In this document: in pieces, positions 56,148-64,000 of the stretch
How the letters are laid out: every line of letters begins with the position of its first letter
Numbering within the stretch: position 1 is the first letter of the stretch
Source: an uncultured Ruminococcus sp.
Lineage (GTDB): Bacteria > Bacillota > Clostridia > Lachnospirales > Lachnospiraceae
Reading direction: 5' to 3'
NCBI GenBank assembly: GCA_900541505.1
Contig: UQKK01000005.1
Span: forward strand, 62,001 to 126,000
Length of the DNA: 64,000 nucleotides
Program-made: the position numbers and the translations under genes
The notes under the pieces: model-generated
What the model saw: the letters and a program-made list of their open reading frames with translations, nothing else
Database searches by the model: none
What the model was told of the DNA's origin: nothing

Positions 56148-58370
56148 ATGAAGAATTTGTTTAAATACGCAGGCAGATACTGGAGGGCAATGATTGCCAT
56201 TGTAGCCGTATTGATGATTCAGGCGTACTGCGATTTGTCTCTCCCCGCGTATACTTCCGACATTGTCAATGTGGGAATCCAGCAGGGCGGGATTGAGGAT
56301 ACGATACCCGAAGCGGTTGGCAAAGAGGATATGGAGAAAATACTGCTGTTCGTGTCCGAGGAAGATGCGCAGGAGATTTCAGAAGCGTATATGGAGGATA
56401 CTACTTCCTACGATACAGAGGCTTATGTGCTGAAGGATTCTGTCAAAGACAGCGAAGATAAGACAGAGCAGCTCTCAAAGAAGATGGCGCTTCCCATGAT
56501 GATGGTCTCAGGCTTTGAATCGGGCAGCGAGATGACCCGTGAGATGGAAGAGCAGATGCGGGCGAATATGCCCCAGGGGATGGTGCCGGAGGATGCGGAT
56601 ATTTTCGATATTCTGGCAATGATGCCAAGGGAGCAGAGAGCTGCGTTTACAGAACAGGTGGAAGAACAGATGGGCGACATGCCGGAGACCATTTTAGAAC
56701 AGGCGGCAGTCAGCTTTGCGAAAACCGCGTATGCGGATTTGGGAATGGATACGGATAAGATACAGACCCGTTATCTGCTCTCCACGGGCGGAAAAATGGC
56801 AGCGCTTGCCTTCCTCGGTATGGCGGCGAGCATCACGGTCGGCTTTCTCGCCTCCCGCGTAGGTGCATCTGCCGGACGGGATTTGCGAGGCAAAGTGTTT
56901 AAAAAAGTGGTGGGCTTTTCAAACAATGAGTTTGACCACTTTTCTACAGCTTCGCTCATCACAAGGAGTACCAACGACATCCAGCAGATTCAGCTCTTGA
57001 CCGTCATGCTGCTTCGAATTGTCCTCTACGCGCCAATCCTCGCAATCGGCGGGATTTACCAGGTATTCCAGACCAATGTTTCCATGTCCTGGATTATCGC
57101 CCTGGCGGTCGTGCTCATTGCACTGGTGATTCTGGTGCTGTTCATTGTGGCGATGCCGAAGTTTAAAAAGCTGCAGAGTCTGGTAGATAAACTGAACCTG
57201 GTTACCAGAGAGATTTTGACAGGACTTTCGGTCATCCGCGCATTCAGCACACAGAAGCATGAGGAAAAACGCTTTGACGATGCAAATACAGAACTGACGA
57301 GGACGAATTTATTTGTCAACCGGACCATGACCTTCATGATGCCGGTGATGATGCTGATTATGAACGGTATTTCCGTACTCATTGTCTGGACCGGAGCTCA
57401 CGGCATAAACGACGGTCAGATGCAGGTGGGCGATATGATGGCGTTTATCCAGTACACGATGCAGATTATCATGGGCTTTTTGATGCTGTGTATGCTCTCC
57501 ATCATGCTCCCCAGGGCGGCGGTGGCGGCAGACCGTGTGGAAGAGGTCTTGACGAGCAAAACCGTGATTCACGACCCGGCATCTCCGGCTGCTTTTTCCG
57601 GCGAGAAGAAAGGGGGGCTGGAATTTGACCATGTTTCCTTCCGGTATCCGGGGGCAGATGAGGATGTGCTGGAAGATATCACTTTCACGGCAAAGCCCGG
57701 TGAGACTACCGCAATCATCGGCAGCACCGGAAGCGGCAAGTCCACGCTTGTCAACCTGATACCGAGGTTTTACGATGTGACAAAAGGTTCGATTCGTCTG
57801 GACGGGCAGGACATCCGTGAGGTGCCGCAGCACGACCTGAGGGAACGTCTGGGGTATGTGCCGCAGAAAGGCGTACTGTTCTCAGGAAATATCGCCTCCA
57901 ACATTCTCTTCGGTAATCCGGACGGCACAGAGGCGGAGATGACAGAGGCGGCGGAGATTGCCCAGGCGACAGAGTTTATCGAGGCAAAACCGGAGCGGTA
58001 TGAGAGCCACATTTCTCAGGGTGGCTCCAATGTGTCCGGCGGGCAGAAACAGAGACTTTCCATCGCCCGCGCTATTGCGAAACACCCGGAGGTCTTTCTT
58101 TTCGACGACAGTTTCTCGGCGCTGGATTATAAGACGGACGTGGCGCTGAGAAAAGCGCTGAAAAAGCGTACGAAGCAGAGTACGGTGCTCATCGTGGCAC
58201 AGCGCATCAGTACCATACTGAACGCGGAGCAGATTATCGTGCTGGACGACGGAAAAGTAGCGGGCATGGGAACCCACAGGGAGCTTCTGAAAAATTGTGA
58301 GGTATATCGTCAGATAGCACAATCCCAGCTCTCAGAAGAAGAATTAAAGGAGGAAAACAGCCATGAGTAG
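56148..58370 (+). CDS. ABC-type multidrug exporter half-transporter A (degenerate catalytic site)
   Basis: Type IV ABC exporter half of 740 residues: a six-helix membrane domain and a C-terminal ATPase. Seen: a large insertion of about 160 residues between helices 1 and 2 (residues ~45-205, rich in Met, Glu and Gln), expected outside the cell; Walker A GSTGSGKSTLVN near 524, signature NVSGGQKQRLSIARAI, and Walker B LFDDSFSALD. The residue after the Walker B Asp is Asp instead of the catalytic Glu, marking the non-catalytic site of a heterodimer. Three bases after marR; overlaps the next gene by eight bases. It pairs with the product of that gene. Confidence 0.93.
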   Translation: MKNLFKYAGRYWRAMIAIVAVLMIQAYCDLSLPAYTSDIVNVGIQQGGIEDTIPEAVGKEDMEKILLFVSEEDAQEISEAYMEDTTSYDTEAYVLKDSVKDSEDKTEQLSKKMALPMMMVSGFESGSEMTREMEEQMRANMPQGMVPEDADIFDILAMMPREQRAAFTEQVEEQMGDMPETILEQAAVSFAKTAYADLGMDTDKIQTRYLLSTGGKMAALAFLGMAASITVGFLASRVGASAGRDLRGKVFKKVVGFSNNEFDHFSTASLITRSTNDIQQIQLLTVMLLRIVLYAPILAIGGIYQVFQTNVSMSWIIALAVVLIALVILVLFIVAMPKFKKLQSLVDKLNLVTREILTGLSVIRAFSTQKHEEKRFDDANTELTRTNLFVNRTMTFMMPVMMLIMNGISVLIVWTGAHGINDGQMQVGDMMAFIQYTMQIIMGFLMLCMLSIMLPRAAVAADRVEEVLTSKTVIHDPASPAAFSGEKKGGLEFDHVSFRYPGADEDVLEDITFTAKPGETTAIIGSTGSGKSTLVNLIPRFYDVTKGSIRLDGQDIREVPQHDLRERLGYVPQKGVLFSGNIASNILFGNPDGTEAEMTEAAEIAQATEFIEAKPERYESHISQGGSNVSGGQKQRLSIARAIAKHPEVFLFDDSFSALDYKTDVALRKALKKRTKQSTVLIVAQRISTILNAEQIIVLDDGKVAGMGTHRELLKNCEVYRQIAQSQLSEEELKEENSHE

Positions 58371-60195
58371 AGGTATGGGACCGGGAAGGATGCGCGGCGG
58401 CATGCCGGGCGACAAGGCAAAGGATTTCAAAGGGACCCTGAAAAAGTTAATCCGCTATATGAGTGTGTTTAAGGTGCAGATGCTGTTTGTCCTTATCTTC
58501 GCTGTGTGCGGGACCATATTCAATATTGTGGGACCGAAGATACTAGGCAAGGCGACCACCGAGATTTTTAACGGTCTGGTGAGTAAAGTGTCCGGCGGCA
58601 GCGGCATGGATTTCGGAAAAATCGGGCAGATACTTCTGACGGTGCTCTGCCTGTATCTTGTCAGCGCGCTGTGTACGTTCATACAGGGAATCCTCATGAC
58701 CGGGGTCTCCCAGAAGACAACCTACCGGCTGCGGAAGGAGATTTCCGAGAAGATTAACCGCATGCCGATGAATTATTTTGATACCAAACCGGTGGGCGAA
58801 GTGCTCTCCCGCGTGACCAACGATATCGATACGCTGGGACAGAGCTTAAACCAGAGCGCTACCCAGCTTATCACCTCCGTGACAACCATGATTGGTGTGC
58901 TTGTCATGATGCTGTCCATCAGCCCGCTGATGACGATTGTGGCGCTCTTGATACTGCCGGTATCTGTGGGGCTCCTCTCCTTTGTGATGAAGCACTCCCA
59001 GAGATATTTCCGGGCGCAGCAGGCGTATCTGGGAAATGTAAACGGACAGGTGGAAGAGGTATACAGCGGGCACAATATCATTAAGGCGTTCAACAAAGAG
59101 GAAGATGTTATCGATACCTTCAATGAGACCAACGGAAAACTCTATGATTCTGCATGGAAATCCCAGTTTTTCTCAGGTATGATGATGCCCATCATGCAGT
59201 TCATCGGAAATCTGGGCTATGTGGCAGTGGCAATTTTGGGAGGATATCTAGCAATCAAAAAGACCATTGAAGTGGGAGATATCCAGTCCTTTATTCAGTA
59301 TGTGAGAAACTTTACCCAGCCAATCCAGCAGATTGCGCAGGTGTCCAACATGCTGCAGCTCACCACAGCGGCGTCCGAGAGAGTGTTTGAATTTCTGGAG
59401 GAGGATGAGGAAGACCAGACGGCAGCACATCCGGTCAGCGTGGAAGGGCTTAAGGGAAATGTGGAGTTTGACCATGTGCATTTCGGGTACAACCCGGATA
59501 AAATCATCATCAATGATTTCTGCGCGAATGTAAAAGAAGGGCAGAAGATTGCCATCGTGGGACCGACCGGAGCCGGAAAGACGACCATGATAAAACTTTT
59601 GATGCGCTTCTATGATGTGAACAGCGGGGCAATCAAGATTGACGGGCACGATGTGCGGGACTTCAACCGCAGTGAGCTGAGGGAGATGTTTGGCATGGTG
59701 CTCCAGGACACATGGCTGTTCCACGGTTCCATCCGGGATAATATCCGCTACGGCAAATTAGAAGCCACGGACGAGGAAGTTATCGCCGCGGCGAAGGCGG
59801 CGCATGTACACCGTTTTGTGCAGACTCTGCCGGGCGGTTACGATATGGAATTGAACGAGGAGGCAAGCAATGTCTCCCAGGGACAGAAGCAGCTTCTCAC
59901 AATCGCCAGGGCAATCCTGGCGGACCCGAAAATCCTTATCCTGGATGAGGCGACCAGTTCCGTGGATACAAGGACAGAGGTGCTCATCCAGAAGGCGATG
60001 GATAACCTGATGAAGGGCAGAACAAGTTTCATCATCGCCCACAGGCTTTCCACCATTCGGGATGCGGATTTGATTCTCGTCATGAAGGACGGGGATATTG
60101 TAGAGCAGGGAACCCACGATGAGCTCATCGCGCAGAACGGGTTCTATGCGGACCTCTACAATTCACAGTTTGAGAAAACCACGGATGTGGCATAA
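58363..60195 (+). CDS. ABC-type multidrug exporter half-transporter B (canonical catalytic site)
   Basis: Partner half-transporter of 610 residues. Seen: a Gly/Met/Arg-rich N-terminus (SRGMGPGRMRGGMPGDKAK), a six-helix domain, Walker A GPTGAGKTTMIKLL near 402, Q-loop MVLQDTWLFHGSI, signature NVSQGQKQLLTIARAI (SQGQ instead of SGGQ) and Walker B ILILDEATSSVD with catalytic Glu. Together with half A it gives one normal and one degenerate ATP site, typical of TM287/288- or BmrCD-like exporters. ATG 58363 overlaps half A by eight bases and follows AAAGGAGG. Substrate is probably a drug or peptide (inference). Confidence 0.94.
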   Translation: MSRGMGPGRMRGGMPGDKAKDFKGTLKKLIRYMSVFKVQMLFVLIFAVCGTIFNIVGPKILGKATTEIFNGLVSKVSGGSGMDFGKIGQILLTVLCLYLVSALCTFIQGILMTGVSQKTTYRLRKEISEKINRMPMNYFDTKPVGEVLSRVTNDIDTLGQSLNQSATQLITSVTTMIGVLVMMLSISPLMTIVALLILPVSVGLLSFVMKHSQRYFRAQQAYLGNVNGQVEEVYSGHNIIKAFNKEEDVIDTFNETNGKLYDSAWKSQFFSGMMMPIMQFIGNLGYVAVAILGGYLAIKKTIEVGDIQSFIQYVRNFTQPIQQIAQVSNMLQLTTAASERVFEFLEEDEEDQTAAHPVSVEGLKGNVEFDHVHFGYNPDKIIINDFCANVKEGQKIAIVGPTGAGKTTMIKLLMRFYDVNSGAIKIDGHDVRDFNRSELREMFGMVLQDTWLFHGSIRDNIRYGKLEATDEEVIAAAKAAHVHRFVQTLPGGYDMELNEEASNVSQGQKQLLTIARAILADPKILILDEATSSVDTRTEVLIQKAMDNLMKGRTSFIIAHRLSTIRDADLILVMKDGDIVEQGTHDELIAQNGFYADLYNSQFEKTTDVA

Positions 60196-60230
60196 CGAAT
60201 AGACAGAGAAAGACAATTTATACAATGTGT

Positions 60231-60268
60231 CAGAGGAGGAGGGCGAAATGCTCCCTCCTCTGCATTTG
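60231..60268 (+). terminator. Terminator after the ABC exporter operon
   Basis: CAGAGGAGG (60231-60239) pairs with CCTCCTCTG (60254-60262) and is followed by CATTTGTTAT, a modest T-rich tail. Confidence 0.65.
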
Positions 60269-60300
60269 TTATCGGGACAAAATCGCGGCAAAACTCCCTG

Positions 60301-60329
60301 TTTTCACGTTTACAAAGTTGTGGTAGAAT
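60301..60329 (+). promoter_or_regulatory. Possible promoter of moaC
   Basis: TTTTCA (60301-60306), 17-base spacer, TAGAAT (60324-60329). A GC-rich leader with small hairpins (such as CGGGCGCCCCG near 60364) follows; I could not match it to the molybdenum-cofactor riboswitch. Confidence 0.5.
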
Positions 60330-60435
60330 AGAAAAGATAGAACGGTAAATCCCGGCAGAGAAACGGGCGCCCCGTCACATACCGCAATGGACAGCGCCTG
60401 TATCGGGAAAGGGAATAGGAAAAGGAGAAAGAACA

Positions 60436-60960
60436 TTGGGACTGACGCATTTTGATGAGAACGGCAGAGCCGTCATGGTGGATGTGACGGAGAAGAATGT
60501 TACCAGACGCGAGGCACAGGCACAGGGCAGGATTCTCGTAAGCCGGGAAGTCTTTTCCGCTATCCAGGCGGGGACCATCGGCAAGGGGGACGTCTTAAGC
60601 GTGGCGGCTACAGCGGGCATCATGGGGGCGAAGCGGACGGCGGATTTGATTCCCATGTGTCATATTCTTCCCCTTAGCAGCTGCAAAATCAATTTTGAGA
60701 TGGACGCCGAAGCGTGCGCCGTGTATTGTACCTGTACCGTGAAGGTGGAGGGCAGAACCGGTGTGGAGATGGAAGCGCTCACCGGGGTGAGCGTGGCGCT
60801 TCTGACAGTCTACGACATGTGCAAGGCTCTGGATAAGACCATGGAGATTGGAGAAATCTACCTTGTGAGAAAATTCGGGGGCAAGAGCGGAGAAGTAAGA
60901 AATGTAAGAGAGAACAGCCGCTGCTGCTCGGCTAAGGGACCGGAGATTGATATTTTATAG
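60436..60960 (+). CDS. moaC: Cyclic pyranopterin monophosphate synthase MoaC
   Basis: Molybdenum-cofactor enzyme of 174 residues that converts the cyclic GTP-derived intermediate to cyclic pyranopterin monophosphate. Seen: LTHFDENGRAVMVDVTEKNVTRREA at the N-terminus, GAKRTADLIPMCHILPLSSC near residues 67-86 with the conserved metal/substrate Cys-His, and VEGRTGVEMEALTGVSVALLTVYDMCKALDK near 105-135 with the catalytic Lys/Asp. The C-terminal tail VRENSRCCSAKGPEIDIL is longer than average. TTG 60436 follows AAAGGAG. It stands apart from other moa genes in this window and probably serves the molybdenum hydroxylase at 27.9-31.4 kb among others. Confidence 0.95.
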   Translation: MGLTHFDENGRAVMVDVTEKNVTRREAQAQGRILVSREVFSAIQAGTIGKGDVLSVAATAGIMGAKRTADLIPMCHILPLSSCKINFEMDAEACAVYCTCTVKVEGRTGVEMEALTGVSVALLTVYDMCKALDKTMEIGEIYLVRKFGGKSGEVRNVRENSRCCSAKGPEIDIL

Positions 60961-61021
60961 AAGCCTGTCCTGCAGACTCTCTGCGGGAGAGAAAAGAGGG
61001 AATTAAAAAAGGGTTATCGGT

Positions 61022-61951
61022 ATGAAAAAGTGGAAATATGCGGTTCTGACCGTTCTTTTGGGGCTGGCGTGTGTGTTTAGCGCGACAGGCTGCGGACTGG
61101 TCGGCAAAGACGCAAAAGAGACCATGGCAGAGCAAAAAAGCAGCGGGGAAGGCACGCAGGCGGACAAAAAGGAAACGAAGAGCAAAGCAGAAGAGGAAGT
61201 TCCCACCTATACATTTGTGGATGTTTTAGGGCAGCGCTATGAGGCGGAACTTCTGGAAGATATGCCGATGTGCAGTTATGATTACGCCAACCTGACCGAG
61301 AAGGACGGGTATAAGTATTATGTGGATGAGGAGCAGGGCATTTCCTCTGTCCTGGGTATCGATGTATCCGAGTTCCAGGGCGATATCGACTGGGCGAAGG
61401 TGAAGGAAGCGGGAATCGAGTTTGTCATCATCCGCCTCGGATACCGGGGCTATGGGGAAGAGGGAAAACTGGTCCTGGATGCCAATTTTGAGAAAAACAT
61501 AGAGGGCGCAAAGGCAGCAGGTCTTGAGACCGGCGTTTATTTCTTCTCTCAGGCGGTCTCCGATGCGGAGGCGAAAGAGGAGGCAGACTTTGTCCTCTCA
61601 CACATTGAGGGGCATACGCTGACCATGCCCGTGGTCTTTGACACCGAAGAAATCAAAGGGGACACCGCAAGGACAGATGAGAATACGAGGGAGCGCTTTA
61701 CAGACAACTGCATCGTATTCTGCGACGCCATAGAGGAAGCCGGATACGACACGATGATTTACGCCAACATGAAATGGATGGCGTTTACGCTGAATCTAGA
61801 GAGACTCACCGGGTACGATTTCTGGTATGCGGATTATGAAGCGAAGCCCCAGTGCCCCTATCCGTTTGCGATGTGGCAGTACACAGAGACGGGAAGTGTG
61901 CCGGGGATTGAGGGAAATGTAGATTTGAATATATGGTTTGTGGAGGAGTAA
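61022..61951 (+). CDS. GH25-family lysozyme, lipoprotein
   Basis: A 309-residue muramidase-like protein. Seen: a signal peptide with lipobox ATGC near residues 21-24, a charged linker to about residue 65, then the GH25 domain with VLGIDVSEFQGDIDW (catalytic Asp near residue 115), FVIIRLGYRGYG, GVYFFSQAVSDAEAKEEADFVL, and VVFDTEEI, the second acidic cluster. The C-terminal MWQYTETGSVPGIEGNVDLN is typical of the fold. It cleaves the N-acetylmuramic acid glycosidic bond in peptidoglycan, tethered at the outer surface. ATG 61022; a small AATTAAAAAAGGG stretch is upstream. Two bases before prmA, so both share a transcript. Confidence 0.92.
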   Translation: MKKWKYAVLTVLLGLACVFSATGCGLVGKDAKETMAEQKSSGEGTQADKKETKSKAEEEVPTYTFVDVLGQRYEAELLEDMPMCSYDYANLTEKDGYKYYVDEEQGISSVLGIDVSEFQGDIDWAKVKEAGIEFVIIRLGYRGYGEEGKLVLDANFEKNIEGAKAAGLETGVYFFSQAVSDAEAKEEADFVLSHIEGHTLTMPVVFDTEEIKGDTARTDENTRERFTDNCIVFCDAIEEAGYDTMIYANMKWMAFTLNLERLTGYDFWYADYEAKPQCPYPFAMWQYTETGSVPGIEGNVDLNIWFVEE

Positions 61952-61953
61952 AC

Positions 61954-62907
61954 ATGAAGTGGAATAAGTTTCGTTTGAAGACAACCACCGAGGCGGAGGA
62001 TATCATCAGCAGCATGCTCATGGATTTGGGAATCCAGGGCGTGGAGATTGAGGATAAGATTCCCTTGAGCCAGTCGGAGAAAGAGCAGATGTTCGTGGAT
62101 ATCCTGCCGGAGACAAAAGCGGATGACGGCGTGGCGTATATCAGCTTTTATCTGGAGGAAGAGGAGGACAAAGAAGAAATCCTTGCCAGAGTGAAAACCG
62201 AACTGGAGGAGATTCGCGCCTATGCCAACCCGGGGGAATGTAGCATTGAGGAATCCCAGACAGAAGATGTGGACTGGGTGAATAACTGGAAACAGTATTT
62301 CCATCAGTTCTATGTGGACGATATCCTCATCATCCCCTCGTGGGAGGAGGTGAAGCCGGAGGATGCGGACAAGCTGGTCATCCACATCGACCCCGGCACA
62401 GCGTTCGGGACAGGCATGCACGAGACGACCCAGCTCTGTATCCGGCAGATTCGCAAGTTTGTCCATCCTGACACGAAAATTCTCGATGTGGGCTGCGGCA
62501 GCGGTATCCTCGGCATGCTGGCGCTGAAATTTGGCGCCTCCTACAGTGTGGGGACAGACTTAGACCCCTGCGCGATTGAGGCGACCCATGAAAACATGGA
62601 GGTAAACGGGATTGCAAAGGACCGCTATGAGGTGATGATTGGCAATCTCATTGACGATAAAGAGGTGCAGGACAAAGTGGGATATGAGTGTTACGATATC
62701 GTGGCGGCGAATATCCTCGCTGACGTGCTCACCGAGCTGACCCCGGTCATTGTACACCAGTTGAAAAAGGGCGGTATCTACATCACCAGCGGCATCATCG
62801 ATGACAAAGAACAGACAGTGGTGGACGCGGTGAAAAAGGCAGGACTGGAAGTGCAAAGTGTGACATACCAGGGCGAGTGGGTCTGCGTGACCGCCAGAAA
62901 GAATTGA
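61954..62907 (+). CDS. prmA: Ribosomal protein L11 methyltransferase PrmA
   Basis: SAM-dependent methyltransferase of 317 residues that trimethylates ribosomal protein L11. Seen: an N-terminal recognition domain (WNKFRLKTTTEAEDIISSMLMDLGI), the conserved VDWVNNWKQYFHQFYVDDILIIPSWEE, and the catalytic domain with IDPGTAFGTGMHETTQLC near residue 147, LDVGCGSGILGMLALKFGA (SAM motif I) near 182, and IVAANILADVLTEL (NPPY-like region). Normal length. GGAGGAG precedes ATG 61954. Followed ten bases later by rsmE, the usual Bacillota order prmA-rsmE. Confidence 0.95.
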   Translation: MKWNKFRLKTTTEAEDIISSMLMDLGIQGVEIEDKIPLSQSEKEQMFVDILPETKADDGVAYISFYLEEEEDKEEILARVKTELEEIRAYANPGECSIEESQTEDVDWVNNWKQYFHQFYVDDILIIPSWEEVKPEDADKLVIHIDPGTAFGTGMHETTQLCIRQIRKFVHPDTKILDVGCGSGILGMLALKFGASYSVGTDLDPCAIEATHENMEVNGIAKDRYEVMIGNLIDDKEVQDKVGYECYDIVAANILADVLTELTPVIVHQLKKGGIYITSGIIDDKEQTVVDAVKKAGLEVQSVTYQGEWVCVTARKN

Positions 62908-62917
62908 GAGGATACGT

Positions 62918-63655
62918 ATGCAGCATTTTTTTGCAGAGCCTTCCTGTATCAGGGAGAATCAGATTTATATTGAAGGAAGCGATTTCAATCACATGAAAAA
63001 TGTCCTTCGCATGAAGGCGGGGGAGGATGTCAGCGTCAGCGATGGATGCGGGAATACCTACCTCTGCTGTGTGGGAAAGTATGAAAAAGACCGGGCGGTC
63101 GTGGATATACTGAAAAAAATGGAACAGGACACAGAGCTTTCCGCAAAGCTGTATCTCTTTCAGGGGCTTCCCAAGAGCGACAAGATGGATTTCATTGTGC
63201 AGAAGGCGGTGGAACTGGGTGCCTGTGAGGTGATTCCCGTTAAGACGGCGCGCAGCATCGTGAAATTGGATGAGAAGAAGGGACGAAAGAAGACAGAGCG
63301 CTGGAACCTCATCGCCAAAAGTGCGGCGGAGCAGTCGGGCAGAGGAATCATACCTGAGGTGACGAATATTTTAAGCTGGAAGGAAGCGCTTCAGAGGGCA
63401 GGAGAGATGGATGTCCTCTTGATTCCCTACGAACTGGCGGAGGGGATGAAGGAGACAAAAGCCATATTTTCTTCTATCCGCGCCGGGCAGTCGGTGGGAA
63501 TCTTCATCGGACCGGAGGGCGGCTTCGAGAGCCGGGAGGTGGAAGAGGCGTGCGAGGCAGGAGCGCTTTCCGTCACTCTGGGAAGAAGGATACTGCGCAC
63601 CGAGACAGCCGGGCTTGCCGTATTGTCCGTATTGATGTATCATCTGGAAGAGTAA
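62918..63655 (+). CDS. rsmE: 16S rRNA (uracil-1498-N3)-methyltransferase RsmE
   Basis: SPOUT-class methyltransferase of 245 residues that methylates U1498 of 16S rRNA. Seen: an N-terminal PUA-like domain (HFFAEPSCIRENQIYIEGSDFNHMKNVLRMKAGEDV), KSDKMDFIVQKAVELGACEVIPVKTARS, and the C-terminal trefoil-knot motifs GIFIGPEGGFESREVEEACEAG and VTLGRRILRTETAGLAVLSVLMY. All knot residues are present. ATG 62918 lies ten bases after prmA with GAGGATACG upstream. A cysteine desulfurase gene starts 43 bases later. Confidence 0.95.
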   Translation: MQHFFAEPSCIRENQIYIEGSDFNHMKNVLRMKAGEDVSVSDGCGNTYLCCVGKYEKDRAVVDILKKMEQDTELSAKLYLFQGLPKSDKMDFIVQKAVELGACEVIPVKTARSIVKLDEKKGRKKTERWNLIAKSAAEQSGRGIIPEVTNILSWKEALQRAGEMDVLLIPYELAEGMKETKAIFSSIRAGQSVGIFIGPEGGFESREVEEACEAGALSVTLGRRILRTETAGLAVLSVLMYHLEE

Positions 63656-63698
63656 TATCATAATTTAATAGTAAGATTCAAGTAAAGGAAATTGTATC

Positions 63699-64000
63699 AT
63701 GGAAGTTTATTTAGATAACTCTGCCACTACCCGATGCTACCGGGAGGTGGGAGAGCTGGTGTATAAAATCATGTGCCAGGATTACGGAAATCCTTCCTCC
63801 CTGCACAAAAAAGGAGTGGAGGCAGAGCACTATGTCAGGGAATCCAAAGAGCGGCTGGCAAAGATACTGAAAGTCGCCCCCAAGGAAATCTTCTTCACTT
63901 CCGGAGGGACGGAGAGCGACAATCTGGCGCTCATCGGATGTGCGAGAGCCAACCGCCGCATGGGAAACCACCTCATTACGACCTCCATCGAGCATCCGGC
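63699..64000 (+). CDS. Cysteine desulfurase, NifS/IscS-like (3' end outside window)
   Basis: Only the first 100 residues are visible. Seen: the class V aminotransferase N-terminus VYLDNSATTRCYREVGELV, NPSSLHKKGVEAEHYVRESKERLAKIL, and the cofactor segment IFFTSGGTESDNLALIG near residues 64-80, then TTSIEHPA. The PLP-lysine and the sulfur-accepting Cys loop lie beyond the window. The enzyme takes sulfur from cysteine for Fe-S cluster or tRNA thiolation pathways. ATG 63699 is preceded by AAAGGAAATTG. In related genomes the next gene is often thiI, but this cannot be seen here. Confidence 0.93.
   Translation, partial: MEVYLDNSATTRCYREVGELVYKIMCQDYGNPSSLHKKGVEAEHYVRESKERLAKILKVAPKEIFFTSGGTESDNLALIGCARANRRMGNHLITTSIEHP

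Noticed and set aside
60330..60435. Molybdenum-cofactor riboswitch upstream of moaC
   Set aside because: The leader is GC-rich and can fold but lacks sequence features I could match, so it is not called.
1..64000. tRNA, rRNA genes or CRISPR arrays
   Set aside because: Reading both strands showed no cloverleaf with a T-loop motif, no rRNA sequence and no regularly spaced short repeats.

Overview
The window comes from a gut-type Lachnospiraceae (Bacillota, Clostridia). The evidence is moderate GC, strong AGGAGG ribosome sites, frequent TTG/GTG starts, sigma-A promoters with 17-bp spacers, a glycyl-radical pyruvate formate-lyase, and many sugar and nucleoside uptake genes. No rRNA, tRNA, CRISPR array or prophage was seen. 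The first gene (RuBisCO-like) and the last gene (cysteine desulfurase) are cut by the window edges.

Region 1 (1-8.4 kb) is a catabolic operon: RuBisCO-like protein, PHP phosphoesterase, HAD phosphatase, PTS enzyme I, HPr and galactitol-type IIA, IIB and IIC. It ends at a strong terminator and is followed by a CdaR/PucR regulator with its own promoter. The whole phosphorelay is encoded beside a RuBisCO-like enzyme, which suggests PTS import of a polyol or sugar acid processed by an aldol or decarboxylation-type reaction.

Region 2 (8.5-31.4 kb) is the most interesting part. Adenine deaminase, a DUF624 protein, a small membrane protein and a LacI regulator precede an ABC sugar importer with a consensus promoter and operator-like dyads. 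The same strand continues with two tandem ~700-residue ADP-ribosylglycohydrolase paralogues that carry a lectin-like tail. Next come a PfkB protein lacking the usual catalytic Asp, a nucleoside phosphorylase, a double-SIS isomerase, YjbQ, a nucleoside hydrolase, a double-module nucleoside deoxyribosyltransferase, DeoD and a ribokinase. A three-subunit molybdenum hydroxylase follows behind its own promoter and leader hairpin. Together they look like a route for importing, cleaving and catabolising an N-riboside or ADP-ribose-like compound, with the freed bases handled by adenine deaminase and the molybdenum hydroxylase.

Region 3 (31.4-43.5 kb) holds a GNAT acetyltransferase, a lipoprotein and an L,D-transpeptidase bounded by similar hairpins. 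It continues with pflB-pflA whose promoter abuts a MITE-like palindrome, a recent tandem duplication of an Rpn/PDDEXK transposase-family gene, and a BceAB-like ABC exporter.

Region 4 (43.7-54.8 kb) has an orphan GHKL kinase, then a nickel-pincer cofactor operon larB-larC-larE-merR behind a textbook MerR-type promoter. A MarR-controlled C-S lyase plus amino-acid permease follows, then a MATE pump with a leader-peptide/terminator attenuator, and a DUF4317 gene.

Region 5 (54.8-64 kb) contains a DinJ-YafQ toxin-antitoxin pair, a MarR-controlled heterodimeric ABC exporter, moaC, a GH25 lipoprotein lysozyme, prmA, rsmE and the start of a cysteine desulfurase gene.
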